Counted from the stretch's first letter, positions 23,880-32,014 are shown. The stretch: DNA of 64,000 nucleotides from Candidatus Sericytochromatia bacterium S15B-MN24 CBMW_12 (GCA_002083825.1 DAZV01000048.1:1-64000); one strand, 5' to 3'. Notes: generated by a model from the sequence alone, not told the origin. Translations and numbers: made by a program.

Positions 23880-24254
23880 CTACTCTTCAAGCAGTGATCG
23901 GGTGACGTTCAGAAGAATGCGCTGTCTCAGCGGCTGCATCGAGCGGAAGGTGTCGAGCAACCAACTTTCGTCGGGGTTCAGGTCCCGCTTGTAGTTCAGC
24001 GGCAAGTATCCCGCCAATTCAAGTAACTCATCGACCGAGGCCTCGTACGCCTTTGCCATGCCGACGACGACCGCACGGGGCGGGTGGATGGGCTTGCCCG
24101 ACGTATGGGCGCGGCCCCGCTCGAAGTCACCGAGCAGGACGTGGCTCATCGGAGCCCCCTTCTCGCCGATCCGCTTCGCAGCCTCGCGCAAGGACCAGCC
24201 CCGCGCCTCTCTTAAGGCATTGATCTTGTCTTGGAAGTCGCTGTACTCGTCCAC
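23880..24254 (-). CDS. XRE family helix-turn-helix regulator
   Basis: 124 residues. The HTH covers about residues 8-65: INALREARGWSLREAAKRIG, a typical helix 2/turn, then HVLLGDFERGRAHTSG. The C-terminal part (LDTFRSMQPLRQRILLNVTR) is a helical extension seen in phage-like or toxin-antitoxin XRE regulators. It lies 276 bases downstream of the two-gene unknown operon on the same strand and is divergent from the lipoprotein gene at 24432. An inverted repeat at 24322-24340 is a plausible operator. Confidence 0.85.
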   Translation of the reverse strand: MDEYSDFQDKINALREARGWSLREAAKRIGEKGAPMSHVLLGDFERGRAHTSGKPIHPPRAVVVGMAKAYEASVDELLELAGYLPLNYKRDLNPDESWLLDTFRSMQPLRQRILLNVTRSLLEE

Positions 24255-24315
24255 CTTGCTACCGCCGTTCAGGTACGATCTCCTGATCCAGCGTATTTCA
24301 GCCCGGCAGCAATCG

Positions 24316-24346
24316 CCGGAACCAAATTGTTTCCATTTGGAACCAG
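24316..24346. promoter_or_regulatory. Candidate XRE operator
   Basis: CCGGAACCAAATTGTTTCC followed by ATTTGGAACCAG: an inverted CCAAAT / ATTTGG embedded in a direct GGAACCA(A/G)AT repeat. It lies between the divergent XRE gene and the lipoprotein gene. Confidence 0.4.
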
Positions 24347-24431
24347 ATGCGGTATAACCTGGATACGCTTGCTCGCCTTTGGATAGGCAATCGACTGAAT
24401 CCCTCCCCGGAGTTTCTAGAGGTACGTATCG

Positions 24432-25562
24432 ATGAAGAAGTTGATCCCTGCTACGTTCGCGGCTACTCTGATCGCCACCGTCCCCATGTTGTCCGCCTGT
24501 GACTTCAAGGCGTTGATGTCGGTGACGCCCAATTCGGACGAGCAGACCACCATCACGGAAGCCCCTGAGCGCTTCAAGTTCTTCATCCGAGGAAAAAAGA
24601 CCTCAAGCCTCAGCGATGACCGGAAGACCCTCACCATGTCGATCGACGCGGTGGATCCGGATGGCGGCGACGTATCCATCGAGTGGTCCCAGGACAAACC
24701 CTTCGGGACCTTCAACAGCACGCGAGGCAAGGACGTTCAGTGGACCGCGAATCGGGACGGAAACTACACGGTGACCTTGACCGCCACGGTTCGGGGCAGC
24801 CTGAAGAAAGATGACCCGGACATCGCGACCTTCCTCGTCCCGGTCGTGGACGGCAAGATCAATGCCACCGAAATCGCCCCTGAAATCACGCTGGCGCCTC
24901 AGTCCGTGATTCTGTTCCGCGCCTTGCCGTCAAGCCTCGCCCAGAGCGATGACATGCTCGCCAATGTCGGTGTGAAGACCAAGGCTCAACTTACCGCCAC
25001 CTCGTACATTTACGATGCCAACTCGAACACCAAGGTGAAGCAAAGTGGGGACTTCGGGGAGATCAAGTGGGCCTCCGGAGATCCAAACCTCGTCATCATA
25101 GATGATAACGGTTTCGTACGCCCTACTGACGGCTCGGCGATCGGCGCGACGCTCGTGACCGCCACGTCGAAGACCAATTCCGCCAGCAAGGCGGGCGCGC
25201 AGGTCGCGGTTCAGTACCTCGACACGGCCATCACGCTTTCCTATCCGACGACCACCATCTACTTGAACGGCCAGGGTTCGCCGAATAGCGTCAAGATCGG
25301 CGCCACCGTCCAGTACAGCAACCCCACCGATCGCAACCGAATTATCTTCACCGATCCGAATGGCCGCGAGATCACCTGGTCGTCCAGCGATCCGTCCATC
25401 GCTCAGGTGGACGCGAACGGCAACCTCGTTCCGCTTGCCGACGCGGCAATCGGCGACGTCGTGGTCACCGCCAAGAGCAACTATGACCCGAGCAAGCATG
25501 CGAGCGTGACGATTCGCGTCCGGGGGAACACGCCAAGTAGCGTGAACTTCGTCGCCCGATAA
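24432..25562 (+). CDS. Lipoprotein with PKD-like and two Big2-like (bacterial Ig-like) domains
   Basis: 376 residues. Signal peptide MKKLIPATFAATLIATVPML with lipobox LSAC (Cys 23). Residues about 45-145 form a PKD/cadherin-like sandwich (DAVDPDGGDVSIEWSQD and GNYTVTLTATVRG). Two later segments, IKWASGDPNLVIIDDNGFV and ITWSSSDPSIAQVDANGNL, are classical Big2 patterns. It should be a surface or periplasmic structural protein. It is followed 15 bases later by another lipoprotein gene, so the three genes to 28503 form an operon. Confidence 0.85.
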   Translation: MKKLIPATFAATLIATVPMLSACDFKALMSVTPNSDEQTTITEAPERFKFFIRGKKTSSLSDDRKTLTMSIDAVDPDGGDVSIEWSQDKPFGTFNSTRGKDVQWTANRDGNYTVTLTATVRGSLKKDDPDIATFLVPVVDGKINATEIAPEITLAPQSVILFRALPSSLAQSDDMLANVGVKTKAQLTATSYIYDANSNTKVKQSGDFGEIKWASGDPNLVIIDDNGFVRPTDGSAIGATLVTATSKTNSASKAGAQVAVQYLDTAITLSYPTTTIYLNGQGSPNSVKIGATVQYSNPTDRNRIIFTDPNGREITWSSSDPSIAQVDANGNLVPLADAAIGDVVVTAKSNYDPSKHASVTIRVRGNTPSSVNFVAR

Positions 25563-25577
25563 GGCGGAGGAGCGTCC

Positions 25578-27074
25578 ATGAGGGGCTTTGATTCGAGGTT
25601 CATGCCATGGCTGTTTACCCTGGCGGCGATCTTGGTCGGGTGTAACGGTATTCCCAACGCGATTCCACGCTCGGCTCAGGCGGGGAAGGAACTGCCCGTC
25701 GCGCTCTCAGGCCAACCGAACAAACCCGGGCAACAAGAGATCACCTTCGGGGTCGAATGGCCACGTCGGTTCATTCAAACCATTCCTTCCGGTACCAATA
25801 CCGTCACCTTCTTCGTGCTGCGAGACGGCCTGCAAATAACCAAGGCGACGGTCTTTCGAGATCCGGAAATTCCGCAACCGACCAAAAACGTGAAGTTGTT
25901 TCCGGGCGACTACGTGGTGCAGGTTCGGGCCTTCGAATCGCTCACGCCGACCAGTGCGAGTTCGGTGCTGGCCCAGGGGGCGGCGGCGTTCACCGTCGTG
26001 CAGGGGCAAGACTTGACGGTCGAGGTGAACCTCAAGGCCCTCGAATCGCCTGTACCGGCATCTCCCTTCCCAACCGCGACACCCATATTGCCGTCCCCAA
26101 CCCCGGAGGCATCCCCACCACCTAGCGGAGGTTCGCGGGACCATTGGACGCGCCAGTTGACCGGCACTGCAGCCAACCTCTACTCGGTCCACTTCGTGGA
26201 CGAAAATTCCGGCTGGGCGGTCGGTGATGGCAATCACATCCTCGCCACGGGAGATGGTGGAAAAACCTGGACTGAACAATTCAATGAGATCATTCCAGAG
26301 AGATATACCGGGCGTCCAAGGCTTTTCAACGTCAGGTTTCGAGATGCGCTGAACGGCTGGGCAGTTGGAGCACAAACCAATAATGGTCATGCCTATGGTG
26401 AGAATCCCTTTATTAGCGATTTTGCAACCACGCCGACTTTGCTCACGACGAACGATGCAGGCCTCACCTGGAACGCGGTCTTGCAGAACGTACTTAGCGG
26501 TTACCCCTTCTACAGCGTCAGCCTCACCGGCCCCTCGGGGATCTTCGTGACGGGAGGATCGTACAGTTCGTCCTCCAGCGACAACGGCGCGACATGGGTC
26601 AAGAAGAATTTCACCGGGCTCACGACCTTCTTCCTTGACGCCAACCTGGGCTGGCAAGTCCGTTCAAACGGGCTGTACTACACCAACACGGGCGGTGCCA
26701 ACTGGGCCATCCTTCCCACACCCTCCGGCATCGGAAACCTCCTCAACGTCTTCTTCACCTCCGCCACCAACGGGTCGGCGATCACCGACACGGGTACGGT
26801 CATCCGGACCGGCGATGGAGGGGCCAACTGGACGATTCACGGTTCGGCTCCTTCCGGGACCAAGTTGAACAAATTCCGCTTCAACACCCAAAACTTTGGC
26901 TACGGCACCGCCAACGGGGGGCTCGTCTATCTCACGACCGACGGCGGAAGCACCTGGAAGAAGCAAGGTCTTGCGGATGGATCGGGAACCGACCTGCATG
27001 ACGCCTCCTTCGTCGATGAAAACAACGGATGGGTGGTCGGCGATGGGGGTCGGATCTATCGTTACGTCCCTTGA
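25578..27074 (+). CDS. Lipoprotein with Ycf48-like/BNR beta-propeller
   Basis: 498 residues. The signal peptide has lipobox ILVGC (Cys about 22). An N-terminal beta domain (about 40-155) and a Pro/Thr/Ser linker (about 158-185) are followed by a propeller with repeated D(E/A)NSGWAVGDGN, LATGDGGKTWTEQF, LTTNDAGLTWNA, YLTTDGGSTWKKQG and ENNGWVVGDGGRIYR blades. These are the repeats of Ycf48/HCF136, the photosystem II assembly factor, and of many non-photosynthetic secreted proteins. No other photosynthesis genes are nearby, so a structural or binding role outside photosynthesis is more likely. Confidence 0.87.
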   Translation: MRGFDSRFMPWLFTLAAILVGCNGIPNAIPRSAQAGKELPVALSGQPNKPGQQEITFGVEWPRRFIQTIPSGTNTVTFFVLRDGLQITKATVFRDPEIPQPTKNVKLFPGDYVVQVRAFESLTPTSASSVLAQGAAAFTVVQGQDLTVEVNLKALESPVPASPFPTATPILPSPTPEASPPPSGGSRDHWTRQLTGTAANLYSVHFVDENSGWAVGDGNHILATGDGGKTWTEQFNEIIPERYTGRPRLFNVRFRDALNGWAVGAQTNNGHAYGENPFISDFATTPTLLTTNDAGLTWNAVLQNVLSGYPFYSVSLTGPSGIFVTGGSYSSSSSDNGATWVKKNFTGLTTFFLDANLGWQVRSNGLYYTNTGGANWAILPTPSGIGNLLNVFFTSATNGSAITDTGTVIRTGDGGANWTIHGSAPSGTKLNKFRFNTQNFGYGTANGGLVYLTTDGGSTWKKQGLADGSGTDLHDASFVDENNGWVVGDGGRIYRYVP

Positions 27075-27084
27075 GGAACTCGGC

Positions 27085-28503
27085 TTGAACTTCGGCCAAA
27101 TTCTGGAAAAACGACTTGCCCGGTTCTTAAATCGGAGGTCGCCCCGCGTCGGGATGCTAATCGTGGGGACGTCGTTCGCGGTACTGACCGTTTCGGCTAC
27201 CGCCGACGCGCGCCCCGTCGAGATCGAGAATCGCACGGTGCTGGGAGTGCCCGTCCGTCTCGCGAAGATCGATCTCAGCGATCGCAAGACCGTCATGAAT
27301 ATCTTGCTCGCGAACGACGCTCCGCGCGCGAATACCGGAAATGAAAGCTTCGGGGACGAGTCCTTTCCATCGATGGTCAAAAGAGCCAAGGCGGCGGTTG
27401 TCATCAACGGCACTTTCTTTAGCAAGGACGACCAGAAGCGCGTGATGGGCAACATGGTCATCTCTGGCGTGCCGGTGAAATATAGCGAATGGGAGAATAT
27501 GGGTACCACGTTCGGGTTACGGCGCGACAATTCCCCTGAACTCGTAACGGCCCGAACCCAACACAAGCCAGCCTGGGCGGAACACTGGCTATCCGTCACG
27601 AGCGGACCTCGCCTGCTCAAGGCGGGAGAAGTCTGGATCCACCCCTCGGAGGAAGGCTTTACCGACCCAGCCTTATGGGGAGTCCGAAATCGAAACGCCC
27701 TGGGTTATACCCGCGACCGCCGAACCCTCCTTCTCGTCTGTTTCCTGAAGGCTGTTTCCCTGGAAAAAGAGGCCGCGGTGATGAAGTCACTCGGCGCCCA
27801 TGAAGCGATGAACCTCGATGGAGGCGCCTCGCAAGGTTTCGCGGTGGGAAATCGAATTCTGAAGTCCCCAGGGCGACAGCTCACCAACGCGCTGGTCGTT
27901 TACGATGAGAACTTTCCCCCGAGTACCGCCCTGGCGGCGTCCTGGCAACAATATAACCGCAACGGCAGCGCGGAGGCGGACTCCACGGGTGGTGCGTCGT
28001 CGCCCGTGGGAAGAGTGGATAGGTTATCCCTCATGCCGGTAGTCAAGCCGTCTCAGTCGCCAGCCCGGGCAGGGAAAATGACTCCGTCCGTCTCAAGCCC
28101 GGACGCTTCGTTTCCAAGCGAGCAAAGCGTCGGCTTGGGAGTTGGGGGCTTCGGCACGGGGATTGTTTACCGGGAATTCCGCTCACCTGACGTTGGCTTT
28201 CAGATTGGGGAAGGCGGCTTCTTTCTCGACCCTGCCGACCGGATGCTCGGCAACGTCCACTTTCAGCTCATGTATCGGCTACTGGACTTCGGCGGGGTGA
28301 AGTTCAGCGCCAACGGCTTCGCCCTCGCGGGGCGTTCCTCCGATTCGATCTTCTTGCGAGCGGGAATCGGCCCTGGGATTTCGTGGCCTCTCATGCCGAA
28401 CGCGCGGGTGTTTTGCGATGTCGGCGTGATACCCAGCTTTCCGTCATCCGTGATCAGGGGCTACATTTTTCCGCATGCAGGTATTCTCTATCAGTTCAGG
28501 TAG
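27085..28503 (+). CDS. Secreted phosphodiester glycosidase family protein with C-terminal beta domain
   Basis: 472 residues from TTG 27085, which has GAGG eight bases upstream and gives a basic n-region before the hydrophobic MLIVGTSFAVLTVSATADA signal. ATG 27154 would give a signal without positive charge. The NAGPA-like domain (about 45-275) shows KAAVVINGTFFS, RNRNALGYTRDRRTLLLV and the active-site EAMNLDGGASQGF. A Ser/Pro linker (about 290-350) leads to a C-terminal beta region of about 120 residues ending in FPHAGILYQFR; a terminal Phe-x aromatic pattern hints at an outer-membrane barrel (inference). Phosphodiester glycosidases remove capping sugars from phosphates, here perhaps on envelope polymers. 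Confidence 0.8.
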   Translation: MNFGQILEKRLARFLNRRSPRVGMLIVGTSFAVLTVSATADARPVEIENRTVLGVPVRLAKIDLSDRKTVMNILLANDAPRANTGNESFGDESFPSMVKRAKAAVVINGTFFSKDDQKRVMGNMVISGVPVKYSEWENMGTTFGLRRDNSPELVTARTQHKPAWAEHWLSVTSGPRLLKAGEVWIHPSEEGFTDPALWGVRNRNALGYTRDRRTLLLVCFLKAVSLEKEAAVMKSLGAHEAMNLDGGASQGFAVGNRILKSPGRQLTNALVVYDENFPPSTALAASWQQYNRNGSAEADSTGGASSPVGRVDRLSLMPVVKPSQSPARAGKMTPSVSSPDASFPSEQSVGLGVGGFGTGIVYREFRSPDVGFQIGEGGFFLDPADRMLGNVHFQLMYRLLDFGGVKFSANGFALAGRSSDSIFLRAGIGPGISWPLMPNARVFCDVGVIPSFPSSVIRGYIFPHAGILYQFR

Positions 28504-28559
28504 AATTCCGAGATCCTCCGGCTTCGCATCCTTCGCGAAGAACGTCGCTCCTTGCGGAT

Positions 28560-28606
28560 GAAGCGAATAGCCGCTATTATCGCTTCATATTTTGGAGCGA
28601 ATATCC
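28560..28606 (+). promoter_or_regulatory. fic2 promoter/leader with conserved inverted repeat
   Basis: GAAGCGAATAGCCGCTATTATCGCTTC: arms GAAGCGA / TCGCTTC with an inner AATAGC / GCTATT, covering a TATTAT -10 candidate. TTGGAGCGA then supplies the ribosome binding site for ATG 28607. The layout matches the fic1 leader at 4195-4241. Confidence 0.5.
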
Positions 28607-29734
28607 ATGCAGCTTTCTCAAACCTGGATCTGGCAAAATCCTGAATGGCCCGAGTTCCGATGGGACGCCGCACGGCTGTCGCTTGCGCTGTCCCGCGCCA
28701 GACTGGCTCAAGGTAAGGTACTTGGGTCGCTACGGATGCTCGATGCCGACCTGACCTCCGAAGCGATCGCGGCCGTCTTGGTGGAAGATGGGGTAACGAC
28801 GAGCGCCATCGAGGGTGAGCGACTGGAGCTAGACGCCGTTCGCTCATCGGTTGCCCGGCACTTGGGGCTCGCGACGGCAGGGTTACCGGCACCACCTCAG
28901 GCCGTGGATGGTTTGATTGAAGTTCTCTTGGATGCCACCCGTCAGCATGACCTCCCTCTGGCCGCCGATCGGTTACTCGGATGGCAAGCGGCACTCTTTC
29001 CGACGGGTTATTCAGGATTTCACCCCATTCAGGCGGGCAGTTGGCGAGGCGATGAGCCGATGCGCGTGATCTCCGGGCGAATCGGCCGAGAAAAGGTACA
29101 CTTCGAAGCTCCCCCACGCGAAAGGCTGGATCACGAGGTCGAGCGCTTCCTCGCTTGGTTCAATGCCGCTCACCCCGACGTTGATGGCCTCATCCGAGCA
29201 GGACTGGCGCATGTTTGGTTCGTGACCCTCCACCCCTTCGAGGACGGTAACGGCCGCGTGGCCCGAGCCATCACCGACATGGCCCTGAGCCAGGACGAAA
29301 ATCAGTCCATGCGGGCCTTCAGCCTATCGGCCCAGATCCTGAGGGAGCGGGAGGCTTACTATAATGTCCTCGAACAGACCCAGCGCAACGATCTGGACGT
29401 GACCGATTGGCTGTCATGGTTCTTGCAGCAGGTCGAAGCGGCCGCCACCATGGCCGAGGAAACGATTGGCCTTACGCTAGGGAAGGCGCGGTTTTGGCTG
29501 AGGCATCAGGGCAACGATCTCAGCGATCGCCAGCGCAAGGTGCTCAATCGCCTGCTGGACGCCGGCTCCACCGGATTCGAAGGCGACCTCAACACCCGAA
29601 AATACATGGGCATGACCAAGACGAGCCGTGCCACGGCGTATCGCGAACTTGCAGACCTGGTCGACAAGGGTTGCCTTCGCCCGACGGGTAAGGGCGGGCG
29701 CAGCAGCAGCTACGAACTCCTCTGGGACGGATAG
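28607..29734 (+). CDS. Fic family AMP-transferase, copy 2
   Basis: 375 residues, the same architecture as the copy at 4242: WIWQNPEWPEFRWD N-terminus, inhibitory TTSAIEGERL, catalytic HPFEDGNGRVAR, and C-terminal winged helix. The first 300 residues differ substantially from copy 1, while the last 65 residues are identical at DNA level. A 2-base insertion turns the final TAC codon into TAG, so this protein ends four residues earlier. The putative start TTG 28592 is replaced here by ATG 28607 because GGAG lies at the proper distance. Targets unknown. Confidence 0.92.
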   Translation: MQLSQTWIWQNPEWPEFRWDAARLSLALSRARLAQGKVLGSLRMLDADLTSEAIAAVLVEDGVTTSAIEGERLELDAVRSSVARHLGLATAGLPAPPQAVDGLIEVLLDATRQHDLPLAADRLLGWQAALFPTGYSGFHPIQAGSWRGDEPMRVISGRIGREKVHFEAPPRERLDHEVERFLAWFNAAHPDVDGLIRAGLAHVWFVTLHPFEDGNGRVARAITDMALSQDENQSMRAFSLSAQILREREAYYNVLEQTQRNDLDVTDWLSWFLQQVEAAATMAEETIGLTLGKARFWLRHQGNDLSDRQRKVLNRLLDAGSTGFEGDLNTRKYMGMTKTSRATAYRELADLVDKGCLRPTGKGGRSSSYELLWDG

Positions 29735-29833
29735 CCGCTGACTTTTAGCGAGACGCCCCAAAAGCCGAGGAAGCCCGGGATCTATTTCCCGGGCGTCCCG
29801 TTCGATCAGAGAACCTTGGCGAGCTACACGTTG
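29528..29833 (+). repeat. Near-identical 3' tract shared with fic1
   Basis: Counterpart of 5163-5466, including the last 65 codons, the terminator-like hairpin and the lead-in to the dispersed repeat. Divergence starts sharply upstream (GATCTCAGCGATCGCC versus GATCTCAACGAACGCC). Confidence 0.85.
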
Positions 29834-29886
29834 CAGCGGAAGTGCATGACGACGCACTTCAAGTCCGTTAGAGAGATTGGGTGGCA
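29825..29886. repeat. Dispersed structured repeat, copy D
   Basis: TACACGTTGCAGCGGAAGTG, then CATGACGACGCACTTC: a perfect internal hairpin GAAGTGC / GCACTTC. The outer arms are less well kept than in copies B and C. It lies between the convergent fic2 and zinc-ribbon genes. Confidence 0.6.
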
Positions 29887-29915
29887 CCTTGGCCCCCTTG
29901 AGCCCATGGCGGCGA

Positions 29916-30554
29916 CTACCGGAACAGGTGGATGATCTTGTTGCCGGGGGGCTGGTGCTTGAGGGCTTCCTCGATGCGATCGTAGACCCGTTCGAGGGCA
30001 GCGGCCTTGCTGGGAGGCCGACGCTCATTGAGAGCCGAGGCCAGCTCGCCCGCGAGTTCTTCGAGGGCGGCTTCAGGGGCTGCCAGGACCACCACGTCAT
30101 CGTCCGGATCGAACTCTGCCCCCTTCACCGCACGCTCGGCGTCCCGGTCGAAGAGGGTGAAGTCGCGCAGCGCCAGAAAGTCCGCTTCGGGCATCAGGAT
30201 CCGGACCGTGCCGCCATCGGGGAGCGTATCTGCCGCCGGGCTAAAATCCCAGTGGGTTCCCGCGTAGTTGTAGATGAGGCCGCTGTCGCGGCAAAGGGGA
30301 CACCACCACTCGATGATAGGCGGTTCTGCGTGCATGCCGAGCACCAGGTATCCGGGACAAGGCTTCCGGCTCGGCCGACGACGACATGAGAGCACAGGGA
30401 ACCGAATATCGTCCGCCTTCATCCCCATGGCGGTGGCCGCCGAGGCGATGTTCCCGAAGAAGGTCGCAATCCGGCGCGCAGAGGCAGGCACGTCCAAGCG
30501 GGGATCGAGGGCGTCGAGGTAATGGGTGAGGTCCGTGATCCAGGTGTCGCCCAT
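29916..30554 (-). CDS. Hypothetical protein with a CxnC...CxxC zinc ribbon
   Basis: 212 residues. The N-terminal third is helical (TWITDLTHYLDALDPRLD). Cysteines in SCRRRPSRKPCPG (about residues 55-67) and WWCPLC (about 83-88) form a likely zinc-binding site. The remaining part contains LPDGGTVRILMPEADFLALR and an acidic Ala-rich helical tail. A similar small family is widespread as an uncharacterised protein; I know no function. It is the last gene of a compact minus-strand cluster with DUF4926, DUF6883 and HNH genes (6-base gap to the next gene). Confidence 0.65.
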   Translation of the reverse strand: MGDTWITDLTHYLDALDPRLDVPASARRIATFFGNIASAATAMGMKADDIRFPVLSCRRRPSRKPCPGYLVLGMHAEPPIIEWWCPLCRDSGLIYNYAGTHWDFSPAADTLPDGGTVRILMPEADFLALRDFTLFDRDAERAVKGAEFDPDDDVVVLAAPEAALEELAGELASALNERRPPSKAAALERVYDRIEEALKHQPPGNKIIHLFR

Positions 30555-30560
30555 AGTCTG

Positions 30561-30785
30561 CTACGACGCTACCTCGGTCGGCTCGTAGTGCAGGGCCAGG
30601 AGCTGCACGACCTTCACGGGGGCCATGGCGTAGGGGCGCCCGGTGCTGTCGCTGAACTCGACCTCAAACACGCCCGGGGCGAGTTCTTCGACGATGGTGC
30701 CGACCTGCCCCCGGCAGAGGCCATGGGCGGGCAAGTCCTCGGTCAGCGCGACCACATCCAGCAGGTTGAATGAGTTGCTCATCAT
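30561..30785 (-). CDS. DUF4926 domain protein
   Basis: 74 residues. The whole sequence fits DUF4926: LLDVVALTEDLPAHGLCRGQ, VGTIVEELAPGVFEVEFSD and a C-terminal LLALHYEP. It is a small SH3-like beta barrel. Members are often next to DUF6883 proteins and toxin-antitoxin-like genes. GAGGGGGACC upstream gives the ribosome binding site. It lies nine bases downstream of the DUF6883 gene. Possible role: small binding partner or immunity-type protein (inference). Confidence 0.85.
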   Translation of the reverse strand: MMSNSFNLLDVVALTEDLPAHGLCRGQVGTIVEELAPGVFEVEFSDSTGRPYAMAPVKVVQLLALHYEPTEVAS

Positions 30786-30794
30786 GGTCCCCCT

Positions 30795-31127
30795 CTACAA
30801 GATATAGCAGGTGATCAGTCGCGGAGCGTTCTCGCCCGTGCGAATCATCCAACTGCTTCGGACCCTAGCTCGGCCGCCAGGCCCCACCATCATGAAATCT
30901 ACCACGAACCGCTCTCCATATTCATCACGAGTGCTCGGGAAGGCGTCCTCTCGCTGGGCTGCTGCAAGCAAGGCGACGCAAAGATCCTCGGCGTGTGCAG
31001 TGCTCAAACCGAGCGCGGACGCGAAGACCTGTGCCTTGTGGCGGCCTCGCGGATGCGAAAAGTTCAAGCAGTACTCCGTCAGCTTGCGAACATCTACAAC
31101 CGCACTCTCTGAATTCGGTAGCTTCAT
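30795..31127 (-). CDS. DUF6883 domain protein
   Basis: 110 residues. It begins MKLPNSESAVVDVRKLTEYC and contains HPRGRHKAQVFASALGL and the C-terminal VRSSWMIRTGENAPRL, which together define DUF6883. The same domain occurs at the C-terminus of some large polymorphic toxins, and free-standing copies are common next to DUF4926. Conserved His/Arg residues (GRHK, RSSW.IRTGE) could form an active site, but no activity is known to me. It overlaps the HNH gene by four bases. Confidence 0.85.
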   Translation of the reverse strand: MKLPNSESAVVDVRKLTEYCLNFSHPRGRHKAQVFASALGLSTAHAEDLCVALLAAAQREDAFPSTRDEYGERFVVDFMMVGPGGRARVRSSWMIRTGENAPRLITCYIL

Positions 31128-31834
31128 TGCTCCGCACTTCGGGCTTTGAAGAAGTTGCTGAAGGGTTCGAGGCTAAGGTCGGGGGGCGCGACACTTCCCT
31201 CGGGAGACGGCAATGCGAGCTGCCGGAGCATCTCCTGCCAAGCTTGATGTTCACGCGCTTCTGAGGGGCCATCCCCTGCGGTCGTGTCCTGGGGTGCGCG
31301 GATGTCTCGGATGTCGTCCGCCAATCTATCCGCGTGTTTCATGAGGACCAGGACGGCATCTCTAATGGCGAAGAACTCCTGCAACTTCTCTCTTTCGGCT
31401 TGCGTCGCTTGGGGATGAAGAGCCTCGGCATAGCGCGATTGATACCTCTGGATCCTTTCCTGCATCTCCTGAAATGCCTCTGGATCCGGCTGCTTTAGCT
31501 TCAGGAAGTCGCTCCAGTCCTTGCCCCCCTTTCGGGAATTGCAGTCCTTGCAACAGGGCACCAGGTTTCCGATCCGATGGCCGGGGCCGTGGGGCTGCCC
31601 CTTCTTGATCACCGGCACCAGGTGATCCCAGGTTCCGGCCGGGAGGTCGCAGTACACGCAGGAGAGGTCGACATCGGGATCCTGATCGAGCAAATGCAGC
31701 GCCTCCATGACGCGCGCATCATCATATGCTTCGTTGGGAAGAACTGCCGCCGCAAATGCTCCATTGATCGTCGTTCGTCGCGTTTTGTAGATGGCCTGCG
31801 GCTTCAAGTAGCGCTTGAGATCGGTCTTCTTCAT
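31124..31834 (-). CDS. HNH endonuclease
   Basis: 236 residues. The HNH core lies at about 58-105: CVYC (zinc), WDHLVPVIKKG (His-Asp of beta-beta-alpha metal site), GNLVPCCKDCNSRKGGKDW (second Cys pair, Asn and catalytic region). The C-terminal 110 residues are helical and basic/acidic with no other domain recognised. It starts a tight four-gene unit (HNH, DUF6883, DUF4926, zinc ribbon). HNH nucleases of this length act in restriction, phage defence or as toxins; the context favours a defence or conflict function (inference). Confidence 0.9.
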   Translation of the reverse strand: MKKTDLKRYLKPQAIYKTRRTTINGAFAAAVLPNEAYDDARVMEALHLLDQDPDVDLSCVYCDLPAGTWDHLVPVIKKGQPHGPGHRIGNLVPCCKDCNSRKGGKDWSDFLKLKQPDPEAFQEMQERIQRYQSRYAEALHPQATQAEREKLQEFFAIRDAVLVLMKHADRLADDIRDIRAPQDTTAGDGPSEAREHQAWQEMLRQLALPSPEGSVAPPDLSLEPFSNFFKARSAEQ

Positions 31835-31961
31835 GATGTACGCTCCACGTCCATGAAAGCATCCCCTGAAACAGGTCGCTCGCCTGAATCATGAGCGTCA
31901 CGTCGTTTTCGATCAAGGGTAGCATACGACCCAGGCATTGAGCGACTGCCCCATAAGCTTG

Positions 31962-31998
31962 TAGGCCCTTGAGCGCCGCCTTTGCGCTCAAGGGCCTA
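31962..31998. terminator. 15-bp hairpin downstream of ychF
   Basis: TAGGCCCTTGAGCGC - CGCCTTT - GCGCTCAAGGGCCTA, a perfect stem with 7-base loop located 17 bases beyond the ychF stop on the minus strand. No T tract, but its position suits transcript end formation. Confidence 0.65.
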
Positions 31999-32014
31999 GC
32001 CAGGAAAACAGGCC

